Shown here piece after piece: positions 1 to 7,203 of a DNA stretch of 43,718 bases; the stretch's first letter is position 1; each line of letters starts with the position of its first letter. The notes under the pieces are model-generated. The model searched no databases. It was not told where the DNA came from and saw only the letters and a program-made list of their open reading frames with translations. The position numbers were made by a program, and so were the translations under genes. This stretch comes from Gammaproteobacteria bacterium (GTDB lineage: Bacteria > Pseudomonadota > Gammaproteobacteria > SZUA-140): contig JALSGV010000174.1 of NCBI GenBank assembly GCA_026982565.1, positions 1-43,718 of the forward strand, in the 5' to 3' direction.

Positions 1-351
1 AAGGCGCGGTGCGCAGGCAATGGTCATTCCATTGGCAAGCGCCGCAACGCCGTGCCGGCGCAGGCCTGAAGTCCCTGACAGATTGAAATCAAAGGACGGG
101 CCATTGCGTGCCAGCCCGCTGACTGCATTGGCGAAACTTGCTGTAGAATGACTACAGCGGCATTTCGCCGCCTTGCAGCGAACCGGCACGCAATGGCTGA
201 ATACGATATATATTGTTGCCGGGTTAATAGAATATAGAATAGCGCCATGCCTGAGAAATATCGAGCAGGAGAGCGGCGCATTACCCTGGCCTGCTTGCAT
301 GGACGACACAGCCATCAGATTTTTCGGCAAACTGCCGCCGTGATGGCACAA
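1..351. other. Left-edge intergenic stretch with a dispersed repeat
   Basis: No gene can be supported here. An open frame enters from the left edge on the plus strand and stops at TGA 67-69, so the tail of an upstream gene is possible, but 22 codons are too few to identify it. Bases 64-228 are a dispersed repeat that recurs near 27.4-27.7 kb. The minus-strand reading frame across 24-281 is made largely of translated repeat and is not a gene. Bases 229-351, up to the stop codon of the NfeD-like gene, show no clear signal. Confidence 0.6.
64..228 (+). repeat. Dispersed intergenic repeat, copy A
   Basis: Bases 64-206 match, in inverted orientation, bases 27558-27679. Shared blocks include GCCTGAA, TTGAAATCAA, GGCCATTGCG and a run of at least 20 identical bases starting TTGGCGAAACTTGC. 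Copy A has about 21 extra bases (near 154-174) between the conserved blocks. Its right part, 181-225, is an imperfect palindrome whose near-identical direct copy lies at 27425-27480. The element looks like a small non-coding mobile or REP/MITE-like repeat. No transposase is present and the family is not recognised. Confidence 0.7.
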
Positions 352-810
352 TCATTCCTTGCTGCTGCGCACTCTTTCGACCAGGCACAGCGTACGGTCT
401 ATGCCGTCGACGGCAATAATCTTGACCTGCGCACCGGCCTCGGCATCTGCGCCACGGATACGCAGCTTGAGCCCCTTGAAATCAATGACGCCACTGCCAT
501 TGACGATGGGATGCTCCAGGGTGAAAACCTTGCCGATATAGTCGTCTTCCGTTGGCAGGCCCTCCTCGACATCCTCCCCGTCTTCACCACGGCGCTTCAG
601 GAAGGTCTCTGTAATGAGGACGCCCCCCACCGTGACGAGCACAAGGACCATCAGCTGATAGATGATAGGCAGGTCTGGCGAATGCCATGTCAAGCCTCCA
701 ACGACTGCCGTGGCCAAACTGGCCCACAACAGGCGGATATCCGCCCAATAGAAGGTAAAGACGATCAAAAAGAGCGTCAACACCCACCACATCCACTGTT
801 CCATCATCAT
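352..810 (-). CDS. NfeD-like short membrane protein
   Basis: The 152-residue protein starts with hydrophobic segments at about residues 5-20, 27-42 and 48-68. A charged linker (near RRGEDGEDVEEG) then leads into a small beta-rich C-terminal domain, residues about 90-150, with G-K-V-F-T-L-E and a conserved-looking G-S-G-V-I-D-F-K-G stretch. This is the layout of short NfeD proteins: membrane anchors plus an OB-fold. Such proteins usually partner a stomatin/SPFH protein, but none lies next to it here. The gene sits 27 bases after amrS on the same strand and probably shares its transcript. Its role is unknown; the OB-fold is thought to take part in assembly or quality control at the membrane. 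Confidence 0.75.
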   Translation of the reverse strand: MMMEQWMWWVLTLFLIVFTFYWADIRLLWASLATAVVGGLTWHSPDLPIIYQLMVLVLVTVGGVLITETFLKRRGEDGEDVEEGLPTEDDYIGKVFTLEHPIVNGSGVIDFKGLKLRIRGADAEAGAQVKIIAVDGIDRTLCLVERVRSSKE

Positions 811-837
811 GTCTCGACTGCCTCTTTTCCGAATGTT

Positions 838-1956
838 TCAATGCTCATGGGCAGAGCGCCGGGCATAGTCCTTGAGCCTCACCGGCATACGCTTGGCCCC
901 CCAGTCTCCCGGCCTTGCCTCAAAGACGCCTGCACACGGGGTACCACAATCCCTGCAGCGCCCCTCACCATCCAGGCGCCATTCACTCAGGACGTACCAG
1001 TCCCGGCCAATCACTCGCCGTCCGCAGTGATGGCAGTAGGTACTCTCCCCTTCCAGATCGTGGACATTGCCTGTATACGCATAGCGTACGCCATTCCCCT
1101 TGGCGATGTCGCGCGCCCTGATCAGGGTCTCAAAGGGTGTTGGCGGCACATCCATCATTTTCCAATCAGGATGAAAGGCCGTAAAGTGCATGGGCACGTC
1201 AGGCCCCAGATGCTCGACGACCCAGCAAGTCATCTCATCCAATTCCTGATCGGAATCATTTTCACCAGGAATGAGCAGGGTCGTCAACTCGAGCCACACA
1301 TCCGTTTGATGCTTGACATAGACCAGGGTATCCAGTACGGGCTGGAGGCGGCTGCCGGTGATTTTCCTGTAAAAACGCTCAGTGAAGGCCTTCAAATCCA
1401 CGTTGGCGGCATCCATGTGGCGATAGAATTCCGCCCGGGGCTCGGGACAGACATAACCCGCCGTGACGGCCACGGTCTTGATGCCCTGTTCCTTGCAAGC
1501 CTTGGCCACATCGATGGCGTACTCGTGGAAGATAACCGGGTCGTTGTAGGTAAAAGCGACACTGCGGCAATGCAGCTCCCGCGCGGCAAGGGCGATGGTC
1601 TCGGGCATGGCCTCATCGGCCAGGGTATCGAATTCCCGTGACTTGCTGATATCCCAGTTCTGGCAGAACTTGCAGGCCAGGTTGCATCCCGCCGTACCGA
1701 AGGAGAGCACCGGCGTTCCCGGCAGAAAATGATTAAGGGGTTTTTTTTCGATAGGATCGATACAATAGCCGCTGGAGCGGCCATAGGTGGTCAGAACGAT
1801 TTCCCCGTTCCGGCACGCCCTGACGAAACACAGGCCACGCTGGCTTTCGTGCAACTTGCAGAAACGTGGGCAGAGATCGCATTGGACACGCCCATCCCCC
1901 AACTTGTGCCAGTACTTCGTTGCCACCACATCCTGGATCCGTGAATCCGTGCTCAT
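838..1956 (-). CDS. amrS: AmmeMemoRadiSam system radical SAM enzyme
   Basis: The 372-residue protein has the radical SAM iron-sulfur motif CNLACKFC (Cys91, Cys95, Cys98) preceded by FGTAG. An N-terminal Cys cluster (residues 26, 29, 33, 43, 48) and a C-terminal set of Cys pairs (CHHC, CRDCGTPC) look metal-binding. Length and N-terminal wording (YWHKL, QCDLCPRFC, G-Q/R-G-L-C) match the AmmeMemoRadiSam radical SAM family. The substrate and reaction of this family are not established. The start at 1956 follows a near-perfect Shine-Dalgarno, GGGAGGTGA. It is divergent from amrB-amrA, and all three members of the set are present. The NfeD-like gene follows immediately. Confidence 0.93.
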   Translation of the reverse strand: MSTDSRIQDVVATKYWHKLGDGRVQCDLCPRFCKLHESQRGLCFVRACRNGEIVLTTYGRSSGYCIDPIEKKPLNHFLPGTPVLSFGTAGCNLACKFCQNWDISKSREFDTLADEAMPETIALAARELHCRSVAFTYNDPVIFHEYAIDVAKACKEQGIKTVAVTAGYVCPEPRAEFYRHMDAANVDLKAFTERFYRKITGSRLQPVLDTLVYVKHQTDVWLELTTLLIPGENDSDQELDEMTCWVVEHLGPDVPMHFTAFHPDWKMMDVPPTPFETLIRARDIAKGNGVRYAYTGNVHDLEGESTYCHHCGRRVIGRDWYVLSEWRLDGEGRCRDCGTPCAGVFEARPGDWGAKRMPVRLKDYARRSAHEH

Positions 1957-1991
1957 GGGTCACCTCCCTTCAAACGCCGCATTTTCCACAA

Positions 1992-2035
1992 GCAATATAT
2001 CACTATTGCCTCACGATGGGATATTATCCGATAAT
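1992..2035 (+). promoter_or_regulatory. Divergent amrS/amrB control region: promoter and two palindromes
   Basis: On the plus strand TTGCCT (2006-2011) and GATAAT (2030-2035) are 18 bases apart, a fair sigma-70-type match, with a leader of about 50 bases to amrB. GCAATA-6-TATTGC (1992-2009) is a perfect inverted repeat overlapping the -35 box. GGATATTATCC (2019-2029) is a second palindrome inside the spacer. These positions fit an operator controlling both amrS and amrB. No regulator can be named, and no clear promoter facing amrS was found. Confidence 0.4.
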
Positions 2036-2093
2036 GAGCGCGAGGCACTGGAGGCCATGTGAGAGTCTTCGCCAACATCCCGGGAGCACGTCA

Positions 2094-2879
2094 ATGACTC
2101 TGGTCAGACCCCCTGCAGTGGCAGGCATGTTCTACCCCGCAGAACCCGAGGAGCTACGCCTTGCAATCCGGCGATACCTCGCCGGCGCCGCCCCCCGGGG
2201 ACCAGTCCCCAAAGCCATCATCGCGCCCCATGCAGGCTATGTCTATTCCGGCCCGGTCGCCGCCAGCGCCTATGCCTGCCTGGCGCCGGCCCATGGCACG
2301 ATCCGGCGCGTGGTCCTCCTGGGGCCATCACACCGCGTCGGCTTTCAGGGATTGGCGGCCTGTCACGCCGAGCGCTTCCAGACGCCCTTGGGCGAGATCC
2401 CGGTGGATACGGCCTGCGTCCGCGAACTGGCCCAACTGCCGCAGGTCCGCTACCTGGATGAGGCCCACTCCCTGGAACACAGCCTGGAAGTCCAGCTCCC
2501 ATTCCTGCAATCCATCCTGGATGATTTCATGTTGGTACCCTTGGTGGTCGGTGAAGCAGATCCCGATTCCGTGTGTGAAGTCCTCGAGGCCGCCTGGGGC
2601 GGCCAGGAAACCCTCATCGTCGTCAGTTCGGATCTCAGCCACTACCACGACTATGAAACGGCCAGACGATTGGACAACGCCACATCCAGGGCCATCGAAT
2701 CCCTGCAACCCGAAAGGGTTCACTATGATAGCGCCTGTGGACGCAACCCGGTCAACGGCCTGCTGCTCGCCGCGCGCCACCATGCCCTGAAGGGAAAGAC
2801 CATCGATTTACGCAACTCGGGAGACACCGCTGGACCACGAGACCAGGTGGTCGGGTACGGAGCCTATGTCTTTGCGTGA
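2094..2879 (+). CDS. amrB: AmmeMemoRadiSam system protein B (Memo-like)
   Basis: The 261-residue protein belongs to the Memo family, which has a dioxygenase-like fold with a metal site. Visible family signatures are RPPAVAGMFYP at the N-terminus, APHAGYVYSG (His46), LGPSH, E-x-A-H-S-L-E-H-S-L-E-V-Q-L-P and SSDLSHYHDY. The conserved histidines are the expected metal ligands. The frame is open further upstream, but ATG 2094 has GGGAG upstream and matches the family's start; the upstream codons lie in the promoter region. It overlaps amrA by 14 bases, so translation is probably coupled. Its biochemical role in bacteria is unknown. Confidence 0.93.
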   Translation: MTLVRPPAVAGMFYPAEPEELRLAIRRYLAGAAPRGPVPKAIIAPHAGYVYSGPVAASAYACLAPAHGTIRRVVLLGPSHRVGFQGLAACHAERFQTPLGEIPVDTACVRELAQLPQVRYLDEAHSLEHSLEVQLPFLQSILDDFMLVPLVVGEADPDSVCEVLEAAWGGQETLIVVSSDLSHYHDYETARRLDNATSRAIESLQPERVHYDSACGRNPVNGLLLAARHHALKGKTIDLRNSGDTAGPRDQVVGYGAYVFA

Positions 2880-3468
2880 AGACGGAACGAAGGAAGAAGA
2901 AACACCTGCCCTGGAGCCGGGCTTGCGGGACACCCTGCTGAAAGTGGCCCGGGCCTCGGTGGCGCATGGACTGGAACACCAGGCCCCTGTGCCCGTCAAG
3001 CCGGAGGACTACCCTCCGTCATTACGGCGGCCAGGCGCCAGCTTCGTCACGCTGAACATTGACGGCATGCTGCGGGGCTGCATCGGCTCATTGGAGGCCT
3101 GCCGCCCCCTCGTCGTGGACGTGGCTGCCAACGCCTACGCCGCGGCATTCCAGGACCCCCGTTTTCCACCCCTCACACGCGCGGAGCTGGAAACGGCCAG
3201 GATCCAGGTTTCCGTGCTCGGCAAGCCAGCTGCGATGCGCTTCACCTCCGAAGCGGATCTCGTGCGCCAGTTACGCCCCTATAGGGATGGACTGATCATC
3301 GAGGAAGGCGCCAGGCGTGGCACCTTCCTGCCCAGTGTCTGGCACTCCCTGCCCAATCCCAGGGAGTTCCTGCGTCAACTCAAACTCAAGGCTGGGCTGG
3401 GCGGTGATTACTGGTCCGAAACGCTGCGCATCTATCGCTATACGACTGAATCCTTCGAAGAACATTGA
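2866..3468 (+). CDS. amrA: AmmeMemoRadiSam system protein A (AMMECR1 domain)
   Basis: The 200-residue protein is a single AMMECR1 domain, recognised by F-V-T-L-x-x-D-G-x-L-R-G-C-I-G-S near residues 63-77, AAFQDPRFPPLT, and the C-terminal TFLPSVWHSLPNPREFLRQL block. LRGCIG is the most conserved motif of the family, and its Cys has been proposed as functional. It overlaps the end of amrB by 14 bases. A stem-loop that begins at its stop codon closes the two-gene operon. Human AMMECR1 and Memo are homologues of AmrA and AmrB, but the bacterial function is unknown. Confidence 0.93.
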   Translation: MSLREDGTKEEETPALEPGLRDTLLKVARASVAHGLEHQAPVPVKPEDYPPSLRRPGASFVTLNIDGMLRGCIGSLEACRPLVVDVAANAYAAAFQDPRFPPLTRAELETARIQVSVLGKPAAMRFTSEADLVRQLRPYRDGLIIEEGARRGTFLPSVWHSLPNPREFLRQLKLKAGLGGDYWSETLRIYRYTTESFEEH

Positions 3469-3491
3469 ACCTGAATCCGCGGGTTCAGGTT
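3468..3491 (+). terminator. Stem-loop after amrA
   Basis: AACCTGAA (3468-3475) and TTCAGGTT (3484-3491) form an 8-bp stem around an 8-base GC-rich loop. It begins at the last base of the amrA stop codon and lies between two convergent genes, so it could stop transcription from both sides. There is no T-run on the plus strand, so termination is inferred from position and structure. Confidence 0.55.
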
Positions 3492-3515
3492 GAAAGCAGC
3501 CGCCCTATCCGTCCG

Positions 3516-4451
3516 TCACAACCTCTTCCGGGTCGGCTTTGGAATCACTCTGCATTGACCGAACGAACCCGGCCCACAATATGCGCCATCGATCCAGATG
3601 GCATTCTCCAGATTGGCGCCCGTGAGATCGGCGCCCGTGAGATCGGCGCCTCTCAGTTCCACATAGGACAAGTTGGCGCCGGATAGATTGGCGCCATTCA
3701 GCCTGGCCCCGCGCAACCCAGCGCCGACAAGAATGGCAGAACCCAGATCGGCATTTCGCAGGTCAGCCATGCCCAACCTGGCGTAGGACAGATTGGCGCC
3801 ACTCAGGCGCGTGTGTGATAGATTGGCCCCAATCAGGTTCATATTGCGCATATCTGCACCGGCAAGGTCCTGCCCCTGCAAATTGACCCCTTCCATGTGG
3901 CAACTGCTCCAGTTGACCCCGGGTTGTGGCGGCAGGCTACAAGTGTCTTCCTCCGCTATCCGGGGTGGGATATTGAAAAATATCACCCCCATGACGACGA
4001 TGAGAATGACAACGGCCAGCAAGGCGCCCCAGAAGCGGGTGCTGGCGTCGCCGTTATCATTCCGCGCCGTAGTTGTCGTATGGGTCCTGTGCTCTGTCAC
4101 CGGCCAGGAGTCATGATGCCGCCGCTCCTGCCCGCCCCACTCTGCGGAAGCATCGCCTGACTGTTGTGATGCATAGGCCGTTCGGCTGCGCTCGTCCGCC
4201 CAGCGCCGCGCGGCCAGGAGGCGCTCGTAGGCCTGGGGATCACTGAGGTCAGCTTTCAGCACATCCGGTATGAGTTCTGGCAGCTCGCGCAATGACCACC
4301 ATTGTTCCAGGTCGTGACTCAGCTCGGTTTCATCATCGATGCGCTCCAACAAAACATATTGCTGAATCAGCCCCGAAGTGAAAGGACCTTCGATGCTTTG
4401 ATCACGGCGTATATACCAGGTATGCCGGTTGACAGGCTCTTTTTCCTGCAT
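3516..4451 (-). CDS. Membrane protein with GYF-like domain and pentapeptide repeats
   Basis: The 311-residue protein has three parts. Residues about 10-60 (WYIRRDQSIEGPF, then W-W-S-L-R-E-L-P-E-L) resemble the GYF_2-type domain of bacterial membrane proteins. A charged linker leads to one transmembrane helix at about 140-163. The rest, about residues 185-285, is an array of pentapeptide repeats of the A(D/N)LxxA type (GANLS, GADLT, NADLG), ending in a short Cys-containing basic tail. The topology suggests a cytoplasmic GYF-like domain and a periplasmic beta-helix. ATG 4451 is chosen over the adjacent GTG 4454; neither has a good ribosome site. It converges on amrA and diverges from the EAL gene. 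Function unknown. Confidence 0.8.
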   Translation of the reverse strand: MQEKEPVNRHTWYIRRDQSIEGPFTSGLIQQYVLLERIDDETELSHDLEQWWSLRELPELIPDVLKADLSDPQAYERLLAARRWADERSRTAYASQQSGDASAEWGGQERRHHDSWPVTEHRTHTTTTARNDNGDASTRFWGALLAVVILIVVMGVIFFNIPPRIAEEDTCSLPPQPGVNWSSCHMEGVNLQGQDLAGADMRNMNLIGANLSHTRLSGANLSYARLGMADLRNADLGSAILVGAGLRGARLNGANLSGANLSYVELRGADLTGADLTGANLENAIWIDGAYCGPGSFGQCRVIPKPTRKRL

Positions 4452-4614
4452 CACATGAAATTACAGTTGAGACATTGATGCACTACTCACAGCAATAATC
4501 CTGCCAAAGCGACGGAAACCGGATGAGAATATTTGACGTTAATAATAATTGCCACAGTGCCGATAGCTATGGGTGCGGACCACGGGCCTGGCAACACCAT
4601 TCCAAGGATTTTTA

Positions 4615-4643
4615 TTGACTATAATATCAATAAGTTATATAAA
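4615..4643 (+). promoter_or_regulatory. Sigma-70-type promoter for the EAL-domain gene
   Basis: TTGACT (4615-4620), a 17-base AT-rich spacer and TATAAA (4638-4643) form one of the best housekeeping promoter matches in the window. Transcription would start near 4650, about 20 bases before the start codon at 4671. The short leader has no strong Shine-Dalgarno. Confidence 0.65.
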
Positions 4644-4670
4644 GCAGCATAAACGCCAATTCAAGACAGC

Positions 4671-6548
4671 ATGACGACCTCACCCGACAGCAGGCTGCAG
4701 CGCGCGTTTTCAACGGATCCTGAATCGCACAAAGAAACAGACGGCCAAGTAGACAGGCTGAATCTGGAGACCATCCGCCAGAAAGGTATCTATGTCATCG
4801 AATCCCCCGGCGATGAACACGCCTCAGTGGCGGGCATGCTGGCGAAATCCGGTTTCGAGAAAATTCTTGCCACGACAATGCGAACCGACTGCGGTGGCGC
4901 CTCACTCATCAAGGCGCTGCAGAAGGAATCCTGTAACTTCGACCTTGTCCTCCTGGACATCACGCACGTCGGCGCCAATGGCCTGGAACTGTGCAGCAGG
5001 ATACACAACCTGAAATACTTTCAGGACACACCTGTCATCATCATCGCTTCCAAAAACATATGGCACGAAGACTTTATCTATTCCGCCTTCCTCGCGGGCG
5101 CCATTGACATCGTGTTCAAACCCGTACAGCGCCTGGAGCTGATCCCCCGGGTCATTTCCTCCCTGCTGTTGAAGTCCGAGCGCGATCTGCGGAAGGATCA
5201 CAAGACGGAACTCGAAAACGAATTGGCCGAGCGCAAGGTCATCGAGGCGCGCCTGCAATATCTCGTCTCTCATGACGAGTTGACCGGCCTCTGCAACCGC
5301 CGCCGCCTGGAACAGGCCCTGGAAACCGCCGTGTTCCATGCCCGCCGCAAACAGTACACCAGCGCCCTGCTCTACATTGATCTGGACCAGTTCAAGATCA
5401 TCAATGATGCCGAGGGACACACCACCGGCGACCGTTTCCTGATGAGTATCGCCAACGAACTGCGCCGCGAGATACGCAAGGATGACATCCTGGCGCGCAT
5501 CAGTTCCGATGAATATGCCATTCTGATTGAAAACACCACCGATGATGAATCACTCCGCATGGCCGAAAAACTTCGCCGCGCCATAGATGAATACCGCTTC
5601 AGCTCCAACGACAAGGATTATCACATCGGCGCCAGCATCGGCATCGCCATGCTCCAGCCGGATGAAGAGCTTACCGCCAGTGAAATCCTGGCGCGCTCCG
5701 CACAGGCCTGCTTCGAAGCCAAGACCCATGGCCGCAATATGGTGCATATGTTCAGCCACGACGATCTGGAAACCCATATCATCAGGAATGCGGCCAACTG
5801 GGTTCCGAAGATCAGGGACGCCATCGAGAACGACCGCTTGTGCATGTATTACCAGCCGGTGGTCGATGTCAATAGCGGCGGGATTTGCGGACATGAAGCC
5901 CTCATCCGCATGCGCGATCACGACGGCCAGATCATCACGCCGGAGAAATTCATCCCTATTGCCGAGCGCATGGGCCTGATCCGCGACATCGACTTCTGGG
6001 TGATCAATCATGTCATCGATGTTCTGAGCCAACTGCCAGAGGCCTATGCCCGGCAGAAAATCAACATCAACCTCTCCATGTTCGCCTTTCAGGATCCTGC
6101 CTTGCTGCCGCTGGTCTGCAACAAACTGGCCGCAACAGGCGTAGACGCCAGCCGAATCACCTTTGAGATCACTGAAACGGCGGCCGTCTCAAATTACGCC
6201 CATACACGCCGCATGATCAAGCAACTACGGAAGCTGGGTTGCTGCTTCGCACTGGACGACTTCGGGACGGGGTTCAGTTCCTTCAACTACATCAAACAAT
6301 TCCCCGTGGATTATCTCAAGATCGATGGATGCTTCATCCGCAATCTCATTCATGACAAGGTCGACCAACGCCTGGTCAAGTCCATGATCGACGTCGCCAA
6401 GACCCTGAACAAGAAGATCGTAGCCGAATTCGTGGAAAACGAGGAAATCCTGGATCTACTGAAGAAGTACGGGATCGACATGGCCCAAGGCTATCATATC
6501 GGTCGGCCTGGCGCCGAACTGCTACTCAACCGGTTGACGCCCTCCTGA
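4671..6548 (+). CDS. Receiver-GGDEF-EAL protein, probable c-di-GMP phosphodiesterase
   Basis: The 625-residue cytoplasmic protein has a response-regulator receiver (about 37-165, phospho-acceptor candidate Asp96, Lys150), a GGDEF domain (about 195-365) and an EAL domain (about 375-620). The GGDEF signature is degenerate, SSDEY at 278-282, so cyclase activity is unlikely. The EAL domain keeps EAL (409-411), N in INLS, E in EITE, DDFGTG (529-534), K in LKID, E in AEFVE and QGY, the set expected of an active phosphodiesterase. Phosphorylation of the receiver would thus tune c-di-GMP breakdown. No cognate kinase gene adjoins it. Its promoter is just upstream, and its last 23 bases overlap the end of the convergent DUF2802 gene. 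Confidence 0.9.
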   Translation: MTTSPDSRLQRAFSTDPESHKETDGQVDRLNLETIRQKGIYVIESPGDEHASVAGMLAKSGFEKILATTMRTDCGGASLIKALQKESCNFDLVLLDITHVGANGLELCSRIHNLKYFQDTPVIIIASKNIWHEDFIYSAFLAGAIDIVFKPVQRLELIPRVISSLLLKSERDLRKDHKTELENELAERKVIEARLQYLVSHDELTGLCNRRRLEQALETAVFHARRKQYTSALLYIDLDQFKIINDAEGHTTGDRFLMSIANELRREIRKDDILARISSDEYAILIENTTDDESLRMAEKLRRAIDEYRFSSNDKDYHIGASIGIAMLQPDEELTASEILARSAQACFEAKTHGRNMVHMFSHDDLETHIIRNAANWVPKIRDAIENDRLCMYYQPVVDVNSGGICGHEALIRMRDHDGQIITPEKFIPIAERMGLIRDIDFWVINHVIDVLSQLPEAYARQKININLSMFAFQDPALLPLVCNKLAATGVDASRITFEITETAAVSNYAHTRRMIKQLRKLGCCFALDDFGTGFSSFNYIKQFPVDYLKIDGCFIRNLIHDKVDQRLVKSMIDVAKTLNKKIVAEFVENEEILDLLKKYGIDMAQGYHIGRPGAELLLNRLTPS

Positions 6549-6954
6549 TGCGTGGCATGGGCTGCGCTTCGCGATGGTCCGCGCCATGTAATCTTACCAG
6601 CAACTCTGCCTCGCCACGCGTCAGGCCGCATGCGGCCACCAGTCTGTCCACCCCCGCGCCAGACTGCGCCAATCTGACGGCATTGTGATATTCACGTTCC
6701 GCCGGGTCGCGCAACTCTATCTGATCCTGTCTTTCGTAAAGCCTGCGCAGCTGGTGCTCAATATCGTTGAGATGATTTCCGAGCCCGGTGGCCCCGGAAC
6801 ACAAGGCGCTGATGTCACTGTTCAATGAACGGATTTCTTCCCTGTGCCGCTCACGGTCGCCAGAGAGCAGTCTGGCGACCCATATGTTATAGGCAAGCAG
6901 GGCGATGTTCACCGCCATCACGAAAACCATGAGAACCTGGCTGCTGTCCATCAT
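6526..6954 (-). CDS. DUF2802 protein, last gene of the chemotaxis operon
   Basis: The 142-residue protein has one N-terminal transmembrane helix (about residues 7-28). A coiled-coil-like segment (about 32-85, rich in E, R, L) follows, then a small C-terminal helical domain with V-D-R-L-V-A-A-C-G-L-T-R-G-E-A-E-L-L. Together these match DUF2802 proteins, found just after cheW in many gammaproteobacterial flagellar clusters. The function is unknown. GGGAG lies about 9 bases before ATG 6954. It follows a small ORF and ends inside the 3' end of the opposite EAL gene, leaving no intergenic room for a terminator. Confidence 0.85.
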   Translation of the reverse strand: MMDSSQVLMVFVMAVNIALLAYNIWVARLLSGDRERHREEIRSLNSDISALCSGATGLGNHLNDIEHQLRRLYERQDQIELRDPAEREYHNAVRLAQSGAGVDRLVAACGLTRGEAELLVRLHGADHREAQPMPRIRRASTG

Positions 6955-6984
6955 GGGCGCAGCTCCCGCATTGGCAGGGCTTGT

Positions 6985-7161
6985 CTAAACATATTCATCG
7001 ATATGCCTGATTCCATCATCATCCTGGTCACGGCCGTCTGGCTGGTGTTTTTTACGCTCATTGTCGGGCTCGTTCTGACCGCCCTCCCGTTTCACCTTGT
7101 CGGTGGGGCGCCTGGGCGTCACCGGCATGACTGGCTGCCTGATGTTACCGATATCCACCAT
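6985..7161 (-). CDS. Small charged ORF between cheW and the DUF2802 gene
   Basis: This 58-residue frame starts at ATG 7161 and stops at TAG 6985-6987. It begins MVDIGNIRQPVMPVTPRRP and becomes extremely hydrophilic (K, R, D, E, N, Q, H), ending DDDGIRHIDEYV. It fills nearly the whole gap between two genes of one operon: 42 bases after the cheW stop codon and 30 bases before the DUF2802 start. It has no membrane segment and looks disordered, with a distinctive terminal HIDEYV. A GGGTGA lies upstream. Position and composition support a real gene, and I have an unverified impression of similar short proteins at this place in other gammaproteobacteria. Function unknown. Confidence 0.6.
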   Translation of the reverse strand: MVDIGNIRQPVMPVTPRRPTDKVKREGGQNEPDNERKKHQPDGRDQDDDGIRHIDEYV

Positions 7162-7203
7162 GTTCGTTCACCCGCGAGATGGGTGGCGGCATGTGCTTAA
7201 TGT

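Noticed and set aside
1..69. Plus-strand frame entering from the left edge and ending at TGA 67-69
   Set aside because: Only 22 codons are visible, with no identifiable family, so it was not listed as a gene.
24..281. Minus-strand open frame at the left edge
   Set aside because: Much of it is translated dispersed repeat; the same peptide fragments appear in frames at 27.4-27.7 kb.
247..1641. Long plus-strand open frame (464 codons)
   Set aside because: It is antisense to the NfeD-like gene and amrS, has no recognisable domain, and is made of their complementary codons.
3610..3830. Short direct DNA repeats (GGCGCC with spacing) resembling an array
   Set aside because: They encode the pentapeptide repeats of the gene on the minus strand; not CRISPR, and no cas genes are near.
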